A stretch of 64,000 bases of DNA, from assembly GCA_021234155.1 (NCBI GenBank), contig JAJEKV010000017.1:12283525-12347524 (forward strand), read 5' to 3'. The translations under genes and the position numbers were made by a program. Shown here in pieces: positions 48,301 to 58,228 of this stretch (the stretch's first letter is position 1; each line of letters begins with the position of its first letter). The DNA comes from Isoetes taiwanensis. Lineage: Eukaryota; Streptophyta; Lycopodiopsida; Isoetales; Isoetaceae. Below the pieces are notes generated by a model. The model was not told where the DNA came from and ran no database searches. It saw only the letters and a program-made list of their open reading frames with translations.

Positions 48301-49135
48301 GGCATGATTCCCAAGAAGCCATATTTGGAGGTGAAAATAAACAAATTTTTTAATTTTCTTTTTTGCAAAAAGGATCTTTTTTTATGCTCTAGAGGATGGT
48401 GGAATCTTTTTTGCAACGGAGCCCTTTTGAATTTTGGCCTTGAAAAGGGATATATGGATGGTGATGTGGCATGTGGGCATGATGAGTTGGCAATGTGAGG
48501 ATGACATGGGAAGTAAGGGTGATGAGGTGTCAAACAACTTGGCTAAGAATATTCTTTCTAGTCAAAACATGGGATGAGGTGGATATGATGTGTATGACAT
48601 GTGGATGATGATGTGGAGGTGTTGGTGATGATGTGGCAAAATGATAAGTCTCCCTTATGGATTCAACTATGTAATTTGAAGAACTTTTGCAAAAGATAGA
48701 ATTTCAATGGGGTGACACGTGTATAATGTGACATGGCAATGTGGATGACACGTATGGTGACTTGGCCTTTTTGAGTGATGTCATAGATCAATTTAAGCAT
48801 CAATGCATATAATTTGCATTTTCTAGGCAAATTTTGACTCTTAAGTGCTTCCTTTAGGAATTTTGCACTCTCTCTCACTTTTTGACTTTTAGAGAGAGGA
48901 ATTTGACCTTTGACCATGTGTATGACCAAGTCAAGTGGAGATTTGTGCTTCAATGAGATGGTGGTGGCATGGTAAATGTGTGTGGGATGTGAGTGACATG
49001 TAAAGGAGAAGTTTTGACTAGAAAAAATCTTCTAGGCCAATTTTGACTTGGAAGATGAAATGTAGGCATGGAACTTGGGGTTTCATGGGCATATCTTCAT
49101 GGTGAGGGTGTAGAGGGTTTAGGATGGGAATCAGA

Positions 49136-49175
49136 AGGAATAGAATAGAATAGAATAAATTGTTTAACGTCCACG
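49136..49175 (-). repeat. 3' end of a second SINE-type repeat with an (ATTCT)n tail
   Basis: On the minus strand: CTCCGTGGACGTTAAACAAT followed by ATTCT repeats. The same end (CATGGA.GCTAAAAGACATTCAATTC, minus strand) occurs at 59366-59410, and CCGTGGACGATAAAAATATATTCCATTC at 60077-60110. Only the 3' end is present. Confidence 0.5.
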
Positions 49176-49423
49176 GAGTCATTAAATTTCTTAAGTTGTG
49201 TTGTTCTAAATCTTAAATACTGGTAAGATATCAGAACATAAACGAAAATACAAAAAGAAAAAGAGAAATATATGCATTCTAAGTTGAGTTTGGATAGTTA
49301 AGGAAGGTTTGAGCATTAAACACTCTTGAGCATTCTTAGGTGCACAATAGGCATGCAATCATATTATCAAAACAGAGAAAGTGTCAAAAACATTACATAA
49401 ATTAGACATTATCTAGGAAGTTT

Positions 49424-49450
49424 CAAAAAAAAAAAAAAAAAAAAAAAAAT
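49424..49450. repeat. Poly(A) run
   Basis: About 27 consecutive A residues inside the LTR D region. Confidence 0.8.
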
Positions 49451-49479
49451 TATTCTCTGAGCAAATCTTAGTTTTTTTA

Positions 49480-50460
49480 CAAGGAATATGGATGCACCTG
49501 GTCAGCAGGATCATCAGAACTTGGGAGAGGCATCAAACTTTAAAAGATCATCAATTCTTTATTCTGCAAAAGATAGCTTGCTGGTTCATACAAAAAATCA
49601 GTCTTTTAGCAAAATATTTGATTCACTGACCATTTGGACATGAAATCTTGCCAAACAAGTTGATGCTCCTTGCTTCCAGACCTGTCAGAGTTGTCAGAAC
49701 TTCTCAAAAGTGAAAAAAGACTGCCAGAATTCCATTTGCAAAAATTTGCTTGTTGTTTTTTGCATTTTGACAGTCTTTGAGCAAAAATCTAAATTTCAGG
49801 GGATTCTTGCATGTTTTTTTGCTCAAAAACTCGTTGAACCTTGTGTTCAGACCTGTCAAAGCCAGCATCAAGTGTCAGAAGCAAAAAAAAAGGAGTTGTA
49901 CTTTCTCATTTGCAAAAATCAGCTTGCTGCCAGGGACATTGACCAAGTTTTGACTTGGCCAGAAATGCAAATCTGAGTATATTTGCTTGCATCTGACTGT
50001 TAACATAGATTCTTTGAGTGTCAGAGCATATTCTTAAATTGGAATCATGTCAAAACTCGAGTTTATTTGCAAATGGCATCTATTTTGCTAAGGGTCATAT
50101 TTTTTTTTGGTTTTGGGAAAGCAGTTCTAACACAAAGTTTGAGCTTTCTTTTTGCAGTCTTCTTGATTAGAGTGGTTGCCTGAAGCAACTTGGAGGTTCT
50201 AAGCCATTGAGGTTGAAGTTTTGCCAGGAACACCTTCAACATTTTGGAGGTCCTACCGAGATCTTTACCTGGATTTTGAACTCATGGCTCCTAGGAGAAA
50301 CGATGAGAATTATGAGCATGCTAAAGTACAAGAGAACCCTAGACCTCTACAGCAGAACCAAGAGTAAGTATTCAAGATAATGCATGTATACCTTGCCACT
50401 ACTTTGAGCTGAACATGCCAATTCCTCCTCCTACATTTGATCCAAGTATGAATGCAAAGC
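49480..50460 (+). pseudogene. Ty3/gypsy LTR end, leader and gag start (D), truncated
   Basis: The U5-side sequence (CAGGGACATTGACCAAGTTTTGAC near 49938) resembles LTR A near 21320. The leader carries TGGAGGTTCTA at 50191 and TGGAGGTCCTA at 50242. Gag starts at 50284 with MAPRRNDENYEHA and reaches DPSMNAK at 50457, where it joins unrelated sequence. Confidence 0.75.
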
Positions 50461-50461
50461 T

Positions 50462-50620
50462 TTAGTAAATTGACAAGCAAACCTTTCAAACATTTGCCTC
50501 AGTGGAAAGGAAAATGTGAAGTATCTTCAACTTTTTTAGAAGGATCATGCAATGGGAAAATTGTTGGAGCCAGATGCTTTGCAAATATCTCAAAACCCAT
50601 TAATACCTATCGTTTGTTCT
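50462..50620 (+). pseudogene. Subtilisin-like serine protease (subtilase) fragment
   Basis: The plus-strand frame reads KPFKHLPQWKGKCEVSSTF then LEGSCNGKIVGARCF. This fits the plant subtilase block 'W-K-G-x-C-x..(S/N)-C-N-(x)-K-(I/L)-(I/V)-G-A-R-(x)-F' that precedes the catalytic His region. Only about 50 residues remain and it is fused to the truncated gag at its left. It is a captured or adjoining host gene fragment, without the catalytic triad. Confidence 0.65.
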
Positions 50621-50718
50621 TTAAAAAAAAATAAAAAAATCCAAATCATCTTTTATTAGATTTGAACTGCTCTGGATAATTGAAGGCATATGGACTTATG
50701 GGCTTTAAATTTTTGTGA

Positions 50719-51156
50719 CACACAACTACCATTAGCATTATTAACACAAACCATTGCATTTAACACATTTAAATTAAAATCCCCCTTAAACCCCCTTTGG
50801 TTTGGGTGCATATTCACACGGGGGGTTACTCCGGGCAACGAGAGCTATCGGATGGGCATATTTGCTCTTTATTCCTTGATCTGGACCGTACATAGTGATC
50901 CTCGTTTGTGGGGTATGCATGTACAAGTTTTTGTATACTGTATATTGAGATTTGCAAAATACTATAAGGTTTGAGAGAATGTACTTAATGGTGTTAATTT
51001 TATACATGTATTGTATATATAGTTTTGAGGCTCTCGCTGCCCTACGTAACCCCCCGTGTGAATATGCACCCAAACCAAAGGGGGTTTAAGGGGGATTTTA
51101 ATTTAAATGTGTTAAATGCAATGGTTTGTGTTAATAATGCTAATGGTAGTTGTGTG
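50719..51156. repeat. Foldback element with ~125-bp inverted arms
   Basis: The left arm (50719-50845) begins CACACAACTACCATTAGC and the right arm (about 51032-51156) ends GCTAATGGTAGTTGTGTG. The arms are nearly perfect reverse complements. The loop is about 185 bp. The related sequence at 33953-34316 has a truncated left arm. The following 49 bp, with GGGCCCTTCGG, is also shared. Confidence 0.9.
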
Positions 51157-51313
51157 TTTATTGTTATATTAAAAATTTTTGGGCCCTTCGGCCCTAACTA
51201 AAGCAAACATAGGAAAACTTTATGGGCCTAAATATTAATTACTAAAAAGCATAATAACATCAAGACAAACAAATTATTTCCATTGCAAACAACTATGAGT
51301 ACATTTTATAATC

Positions 51314-52170
51314 TCAATTCCCTGCATCACAATGGATCACCTTAACATCACGATGAATATGTCCATGTCGATGAAGGTAGTCCAAAGCTTTTAAAGATTC
51401 TTTTAAAAATGTGGCAATAATAGTCTCCTCGAAATGATCTAGGTATACTGCCTTCATTATGTGCAGACATAAGCCTCCAGTCATATATGGCATAACCACC
51501 CAAAGGTTACAGTCTACAACAAATGAACAATACGACTTTACAACATTGGGATGATTAATGAGGCTCATTGTTTGAGCCTCCCTTCGGATGTCATCCTGCA
51601 AATCAAGAAATGACTTACATAATTATTGGCCATCAATGCATCATCCATAAAAACTATATGTTTGCATGCATTTTAGTGCCTACTTTATAAATTAAGAAGA
51701 AAAAATCTTCCAACACCTATAAGTTACCATGTATTTTAAAACAAATGTTCTTACAAACCAAATGCAACGAACTTGGCAACGAACTTGTCATACATGGGCG
51801 GAGCAACTATGACAATGGTTAGAAGATTATGAATGTGTAAGGAGATACTTTTGGCTGTGCATTTTCATTCCTTAACTATAAGGTCGTAAAACATCCAAAG
51901 CAAACATTTTACATGTTTGATACCAAGAAGTGTGCTTAGAAGATAAGCCCCATCCATCAGGAAATTACAAACTGCAAAATTTAGCATCTTAGTTATTTAT
52001 TATTATTAGAGGAAGTAAGTTACCAGATTGCTCTTGCATCTCTCTAGATCGAGACTTTTAACTGCAACCACTTCATTGAATGGAATGCATAGTGCTCTGT
52101 ACACCCCACTGCACTGAAGCCTTGTCCTATTTCCTCTAGAATTTTACACTCAAGATGATCCCAATGGATG
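51314..52170 (-). pseudogene. Captured FRAY/OSR1-type Ste20-like kinase gene fragment, two exons and an intron
   Basis: On the minus strand, exon a (about 52165-52025) reads KILEEIGQGFSAV (Gly loop), then after a 1-nt shift near 52115 VYRALCIPFNEVVAVKSLDL (VAIK Lys) and CKSNL. A GT donor lies at 52024-52023, a CAG acceptor at 51598-51596, and exon b (51595-51314) reads DDIRREAQTMSLINHPNVV, LWVVMPYMTGG, LHIMKAVY, LKALDYLHRHGHIHRDVK (HRD loop) and then diverges. The phase-0 junction between NL and DDIRRE is kept, so this is genomic DNA capture and not a retrocopy. It stops before the DFG motif and cannot be an active kinase. Confidence 0.85.
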
Positions 52171-52199
52171 TTGTCTTGCCGCCACAGTCAATTATAAAA

Positions 52200-52475
52200 G
52201 CTGATATCTAAAATATACCCTGTATAACATGCTCCACCTTTGAATGATCTGCTTTAGCGGATCAGAAACCCTTTCTAAGTTTCGCACTGGATGTGGAACG
52301 TTTTCATAAAAATTATCTAGAATAGGGCATCGCTCACATCCACAATCTGGCTGATATACACGGTCTTTAGACTTAGCAGATGTAGTTTGATCAACAAATG
52401 CATCATCAGAGAGGCTCGGATTTTTAGCATCTACAGAAACAGAGTCACATTGGAAAAGGACTTCAATTTCCTCTC
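52200..52475 (-). pseudogene. Exon-like open block of unknown origin in composite element 2
   Basis: The minus-strand frame from about 52475 reads EIEVLFQCDSVSVDAKNPSL, then KDRVYQPDCGCERCPIL and FYENVPHPVRNLERV to QIIQRW, about 90 codons without a stop. The four-cysteine cluster CGCERC is notable. No family is recognised. Confidence 0.35.
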
Positions 52476-53099
52476 AGATCATCATCTGCGGCATCATGTT
52501 GATCACTTAGATGTAGGTCTTCCAAGCCGCCTTCACTAGTAATCGATTTTTAAGTAATGTAAAGAGATAAAGCAAGAAAAATACCGATGAAAGGCCCCGG
52601 GTTTCGCCATCACCATTTCAAATAGCCGTACAAAGGAAGACATGAACCCGGAAGCTAGATAGGAAAAGATATCTGAGAGCCGTTGCTTCATCCCCGCAAA
52701 GCAAAGAAGAATGATTAAATACTGCGTGGAAATTGCGCACAAAGAAAACATTAGCCAAGCAAAGATCCGTGTTTGTTATACATGTCAACGAGAGCATTGC
52801 GAACAAAAATATCGCATCCAACAAAGAATGTCTTTGGAACTCCCAAAATAAGCGTACAAGAGGGGAGACAAGAAGTTGGAATCTGGGGGCAAAAAAATAA
52901 AACCGTTTAATCTATAAAACATGCATTCTTGCACAAGCATACTTACAGAGGCCAAGGAGCAAGCAGGTAAATTTGCGAGTCTTGCATAGGCAATTCCCCC
53001 GCAAGCAAAAGAGAAATATATACTTGCATTCCCGGATGAATTGTCCGTGTTTGGACCGATTTTTGAACCCGACGGAATGGGTCATCGTGGAAAACGCCT

Positions 53100-53460
53100 C
53101 CTTGCTAGCCTATCTGGCCGCCGATTTGTAAGAATCGGCCATAAGCATAATAAGAAAGTTCAATAGATCATGGAAGCAGCCACCCCGAAGCCCTTTTAGA
53201 ATTCTGCGAAGCTGTCTTAAACACCCTGAAATCCCTGCAAGTTCCGACCCTGTGTGCTCTGCAAAAACAATGGGAGACATTAACTTCTGACTGCTATAAG
53301 GATTTGCCTGATGAAAACTCAAGCCCATCAAGAGAGGATGAAATTCGAAACTTGTTAGTGTTGCAGAAGAACAGAGCTTCAGCGGCAGAGGTCTTTCCAG
53401 TAGAACCCTAATTCCAGAAGAACCCTAAAGTAACACCTCTCGAGCCTTGCATGCCATATT
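53100..53460 (-). other. Possible exon-like sequence, unrecognised
   Basis: An open minus-strand stretch (53331-53110) containing GISGCLRQLRRILKGLRGG lies after a TTTTTGCAG-type acceptor. It has no recognised family and may be a third captured fragment of composite element 2. Confidence 0.25.
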
Positions 53461-53689
53461 CCATTTTTTCTTTTTTCAATATATTACATTTTTTTTTTCA
53501 AGGGGTTAGACCATTGTCTAAGTGCCATAAAAAACAATGAAAGCGTATGCGCACTCTAGATATACGCATTAGTACGTCAATGGAAATACACCACAAAATC
53601 ATAGCAAAACCTTAGTAAAAAACGTACAAAAATACAACAGTAACCCCCTGTTATAATGCTACATATTCGTGACATAAAAACACTTACAA

Positions 53690-54062
53690 AATGTATTGGG
53701 TGAAAAGGCACATAATGTATAGAATCAAAGAAGTGCAGAATACACTTCCTTAAGACACACAGAGAATGGGAAAGAAGCAATCGTTTTGGTGATGCTCATG
53801 CCTTCGAGCCAGTTCCATGGTAAGGAGCTCCGGCAATGGAAGATCAAGTTGGGAAGATTGGTTTTAATCATGTAGTACTTGATGGATAGAAGAAGATGTT
53901 GAGAAAGGCAGATTAGTACAGAAGCTACAGATATAAAATCTGATCCATATGGGATCTTAGTGCTTTAACTTTATCTGGTCTATGAGAGGCCATATGCTGT
54001 AATTCTTCCTATCTCTTTAATATAAAATTTCTTTCCTTCAAAAAAAAAAAAAAAAAAAAAAC
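53690..54062 (+). mobile_element. Probable LINE 3' end with poly(A)
   Basis: Ends in CCTATCTCTTTAATATAAAA...TTTCCTTC and about 21 A residues (54040-54061), a common 3' end of plant LINEs. No coding part remains. Confidence 0.45.
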
Positions 54063-54305
54063 GATTAGGTTATTAACGCGCGTTCAACAAACCCCCTCGG
54101 GGTGCATCCTATAAAATTTCGTCAACAAATTATGACATTGTCAATAAATTGCTAACATTTGACATAAAATATGAATGAGGGTTAAATTTCTAGTTTAATG
54201 CTAACAATTTATTAAGTTAACCCTTCTTTTTATCAATTTCTTTAACAAAAAATCATGTGTGTTAATAGTTAGGCTAATTTTTTTTAACGTAACAACCTTT
54301 AGTGT

Positions 54306-54323
54306 GTAGGTAGGCCTACCTAC
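54306..54323. repeat. Perfect 18-bp palindrome
   Basis: GTAGGTAGGCCTACCTAC is its own reverse complement. It lies about 230 bp upstream of the coiled-coil gene start and inside the possible Helitron. Confidence 0.85.
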
Positions 54324-54381
54324 CCTAATATAAATTAATCTCGAATGGGTGTGTAACGGTAACATAAGAATTAGGCAATAT

Positions 54382-54393
54382 AGATATAAATAA
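54382..54393 (+). promoter_or_regulatory. TATA-like sequence upstream of the coiled-coil gene
   Basis: AGATATAAATAAAA about 165 bp upstream of ATG 54555 is a plausible TATA box. It would lie within the candidate Helitron end. No experimental support. Confidence 0.3.
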
Positions 54394-54400
54394 AATTAAA

Positions 54401-54435
54401 TTTTAGCCGTTGCCCGCACAACGGGAAAAAACTAG
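54401..54435 (+). mobile_element. Candidate canonical Helitron 3' terminus
   Basis: CCGTTG-CCCGCA-CAACGG forms a 6-bp stem hairpin (54407-54424), followed 7 nt later by CTAG (54432-54435). Hairpin plus CTRR is the plant Helitron 3' signature. The base after CTAG is C where T is expected, and no 5' end was identified. Confidence 0.45.
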
Positions 54436-54554
54436 CAACACACACAGCGGTACCATTTGATGAGTTGTATGCCTTCATTCGCTCCTTTCTGGTTGGAGAA
54501 TAATCGTGATCAAGAAAACAAAGATTGATGAAATCGGTCGGGAAGTGCTGATTG

Positions 54555-56513
54555 ATGGCAGTGCTGCCTTCGCATATCGACGAATACATGGAAAGTTCAA
54601 TTGCTCATATGTTAGGGTTGCCTTGTGAAGAAGAGCGCTTGATCCAAAAGCTTCAACAAATGGAGCAATCGCAAAGGAATTTGCAGCTTCAAGTGCAGTG
54701 TTTGCAGCGGCAGCTTAACGAAATGCAGCACAAGTGTAACAAAGCCAAGGTGGTTTTCTTGACCTAGCTTGGTAAAATTTAGATTGCTTTAACCACTCCT
54801 CTTTTGTTCTGTTTTGTTCTTTTTCTTTTCCCTTTTGCCTGAACTGTTGAATGCAGGAAGAGGCTAGCTTAAGTGCACAATCATTGAAAAGGCAAATCAT
54901 AGAGACTCAAGGGATTGCAGAGTATTGCAAGCAGCTAACGGAGGAATGTTCTCGGCTTGAAAGTGAATGCATGCTGTATCATAATGATCGGGAAGTGTTT
55001 ATGGAAGCGGCCGATGAGGCAGAGGAAAGGGCAGCGGAGGCTGAAGATCGGGCAGCTGAAGCCGAAAAAAGAAGAGAAGAAATTCTATCCGAAATGGAAA
55101 AACTCAAACAAATTATATCTGAAGGTCAATATGTGAGTAAGTTGTTTCTATATTCTTCTTAAGGAATACCACAACAGAAATACATTTTATAGAGTTCTAA
55201 GTATGGCTCTCCTCTAGATGGGAGATTCATGCATGGCAGACGAGCTCATCTCCCTCAGAATCAAAGTAAAACAAATGGATGCCCAGAATAGACGGTATGT
55301 TTCTTCACAAAATTTCTTCAGAGTTTATATCAAAATGCTTTTGTTTGAGGTGTCAATATTTGCTAGATTGCAATGTGAATTGGACGCTTTAAAGAAAGAC
55401 TCCAAGCTGGAGTTTGAATCTGTTAGAGAGCATGCATTGAAAGTGGCAGCCAGTGAAGCAGACATGAAATGCCAGTTAGCTTCAGCGAGCAGAGTAAGCA
55501 GATAAAATGATTTAAGCTACATTTTGGAATTCGTTATGTTCTTTATTAAATGTGATTGCCATTGGCAGCGCTATCAGCAACTTTATCAAGAGCTTCAACA
55601 TTTAAGGGAGGTTTGCAAAGAGCAGCAAGCACGTTTTGAGAATGAAATGCTCATTCATTCTACTGTAAGCTCAGCAGTGACAGCTGGGGCTTGCAAAGCT
55701 CTTGAACAAAACCACGAAGCCATTATTGAAGCTATGGGCTCATACTATCGTAATGAGCTCGATCAAATGGAAGCAAAGTTAAACGCCAAGAGGGAAAGGT
55801 ATGTGATCGCCTTTGTGAATCCTAAAGCTATAGGATGAGTACAACATGACAACTCCTTAATTATCATTGCAGATTAAAGCTTTCGGAAAGCTGTGCACAT
55901 AACTTGTATACAGAGCTTCATGGCCTGAGGAAGCAAGCCGTTCAATATGAGGGCAATTTGAAGAAAGCAGAAGTGGAGGTAAAAGCATCTTTGCTTGCCT
56001 CTCTCTGCTGGCACATTTTCAAATCTTTCTGCTCTGTACTTTCGTGTTTCTTGCTTGGTTGATGCTTTCCTCCTTGGAGAGCCGCAAGTGTATTAAAAGT
56101 CATTTCTATCGTTACAATACAGGTTGAATATCTGTTTCATGAGAACAATGAATTGAAGCTTTTGCTTGGTGGAAAACATCCCGGGTCAGATGGGCAGGCT
56201 ATTTCACCCTTGCATATACAAGGAGTAAGGATTACAGCCACACATGTGTATGTCTCTTCAGCAGTATGGATGGATGGAATCTATGGTTTGCCCGCTGCTA
56301 AATTGCTTAAATGTTCTAGGTTAATGAGTATGCATGCCTTTGTCGACTGTTGTTGAGATACTGGAGTATTTTGTTGTGCAGATAAAATGTCACACTGCAA
56401 ACTCGAATACTAGAGGTCCTGGGAAAATGGACCCATTGCTAGGATTATCGAGACAGCCACTCACACCAATCAGGTCAAACTTGTCTTCGGAATGGAGAAG
56501 ACAGTATAGATAG
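54555..56513 (+). CDS. Coiled-coil protein, plant family of unknown function (about 414 aa, 8 exons)
   Basis: Exons: 54555-54749, 54857-55132, 55218-55294, 55367-55493, 55569-55798, 55873-55978, 56123-56224 and 56382-56513 (TAG). All introns are GT-AG and short (72-157 nt), and phases agree throughout. The start MAVLPSHIDEYMESSIAHML fits a conserved N-terminus (LPS.ID.YME.SI...LGLP) that I recall from uncharacterised plant proteins. The rest is mostly heptad-rich: KLQQMEQSQRNLQLQVQ, LNEMQHKCNK, an alanine/glutamate run (EERAAEAEDRAAEAEKRREE), later YRNELDQMEAKL and YLFHENNELKLLLG, with a basic/Ser tail ending SEWRRQYR. No signal peptide or membrane segment. A cytoskeletal or scaffold role is a guess only. 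No damage is seen, so it is probably a working gene. Confidence 0.88.
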
Positions 56514-57880
56514 TTCAAACTAAAAATGTAAAATACACAACCTCTTGTTGGTAAAATGGCTCTGGTTACCAATTACCTTCTCTTTGTAAAGAGTATCCCT
56601 GGCCGAAGAAGGGGATCATCAATCATAATCAAAATGAGAACTTATTTTGGATGTGTTTTTGTTACAAACAAAACATGCAAATGATTCATCCCTCGTGATT
56701 ACAGGACTTATCTTAAATTAAACATGAGCCATGAATTTATATACAAAAATTGTCACATAGGGAGGGTGCCCATAAAGCACCCACTTAGGGACATTTCAGA
56801 GTTTTTCCCCAAAAACTTTATTATGATGGGTTTAATTTTTTTTAATCTCCTATTTTGATAGAGCATAATGGAATCTCAAAATTTAGCTTTCAAATGATAC
56901 TAAACGCGAGTCATCTTGACAAATTGGAAGCTCGCTATGAAGACTTTAAGTTCTATCGATATCTACCACCAAATGCCCCTCAATGGGCCACTACAATGGA
57001 CCATCAAATTCTCACTCTTGAGCTTCATTGTCCCAAGTGCCCATTAATAGACTATGCATCTAGTTCAATTTCAATTACTTCTTAAGGTGGGCTATTAAAG
57101 GGTAAAATGTGGGCAATTAAGGGTCAAAAAGTGGGCCATTGAAAGGGAGTGAGTGGACGAAGGGCACTCTCCCCTACAGGAAATTGTTATGTATATAGCA
57201 ACTCCCATCTCAAGCCATATGTTATGTATGGGCCTCGGTAACGCCAACTTTCTGCTAGTGTTTGCTTGATCAGCTAAAACCCTACATGGATTGAATGATC
57301 TACAAGAACACTAGAAAAATAATTCAACAAGGGATATATATTTATTTTAGTTATTGTGCAAGGGTGCAATTTCGTTGGCTAAGGGGTGATTTACATGTGC
57401 CATTGAGAAAGAGTCATCCATGAGAAAAGGCTGGCCCAATGTTCGCAACCGTCACCACTTTTTATTTAGATTTCTTCAGGCAAAATAGAGCATTGTCATG
57501 ACAATGTTGATATATAGAACTGCACTTAAGGATGCATCCAGACATAAAAACACCTCTCCAATAGCTTCTTCAAGACTTATTTTCTCCTACATGGCAAAGG
57601 GTACCGTATTTCATAACAACCAAATAAAAATACTCAAGTCCTTGGACATCATACCTTTAGGTTTTTTCTATGGCTTGGTCGTGCTTAGCTACTAAAGATG
57701 AAACTTTTTCTTATCGTCTGAGCAACCCAATTTGTAAACTAGAGGTGCCCTCGTGGCCACTTTGTGTAAAGATTTAAATGCTACCTATTGTGACTGAATA
57801 AAAAAATTGCTATCCAAAAGTGGCAATACCTTGAAATGCAATCTAGTTGTCTGCATAAATACAAAACAAAGCAAGGCAGA
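56514..57880. other. 3' flank of the coiled-coil gene, no gene recognised
   Basis: A GGGTGC...GCACCC hairpin lies at about 56764-56782. A degenerate ~22-bp repeat (GTGGGC(T/A/C)ATTAA.GGGT) occurs three times at about 57087-57150. An open stretch at 56855-57085 has no recognised motif. Confidence 0.45.
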
Positions 57881-57884
57881 GGAT

Positions 57885-58038
<154 letters not shown>

Positions 58039-58228
58039 GCATAAAGACAAGACAAAGCAACTACAATGAGATGTAAGTTTTACCATCTTGTATCGTAGAT
58101 TTAAATAGTCTACATTTTTACGAGAGCGTTAAGAGTTGAATAATGTTTTAACAAGAAATGTTACATCTCTTGAAGAATGAATATTCACTTAAGTGCATCT
58201 AATCAAATTCATCCATTCATTGCTAGTA

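Larger units (their letters stand above)
44585..49120 (-). repeat. Ty3/gypsy LTR C of copy 2, interrupted by two nested insertions
   Basis: Minus-strand order: 49120 to 48306 (5' half of the LTR), solo LTR insertion (48300-46724), 46718 to about 46600 (G-box and CCGGGCGTGTGGGG), a ~480-bp stretch not found in LTR A (46600-46120), U5-side sequence (46110-45824), LINE insertion (45806-45086), then 45068 to 44585 next to the leader and gag copy 2. The LTR start is cut at 49120, where a head-to-head plus-strand LTR (D) begins. Confidence 0.75.
50719..53663. mobile_element. Composite gene-capturing element 2
   Basis: Shares the foldback left region (50804-51205) and the 160-bp right end (53507-53663: TTAGACCATTG...ACGCATTAGTACGTC...AACCCCCTGTTATAATGCTACA) with element 1. 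The interior differs: it carries a kinase gene fragment with an intron and two further exon-like blocks on the minus strand. The exact left limit is unknown. No transposase seen. Confidence 0.55.

Noticed and set aside
51314-51601. Functional Ste20-like kinase gene
   Set aside because: It stops before DFG, has a frameshift in the Gly-loop exon and is within a mobile element, so it is a captured fragment.
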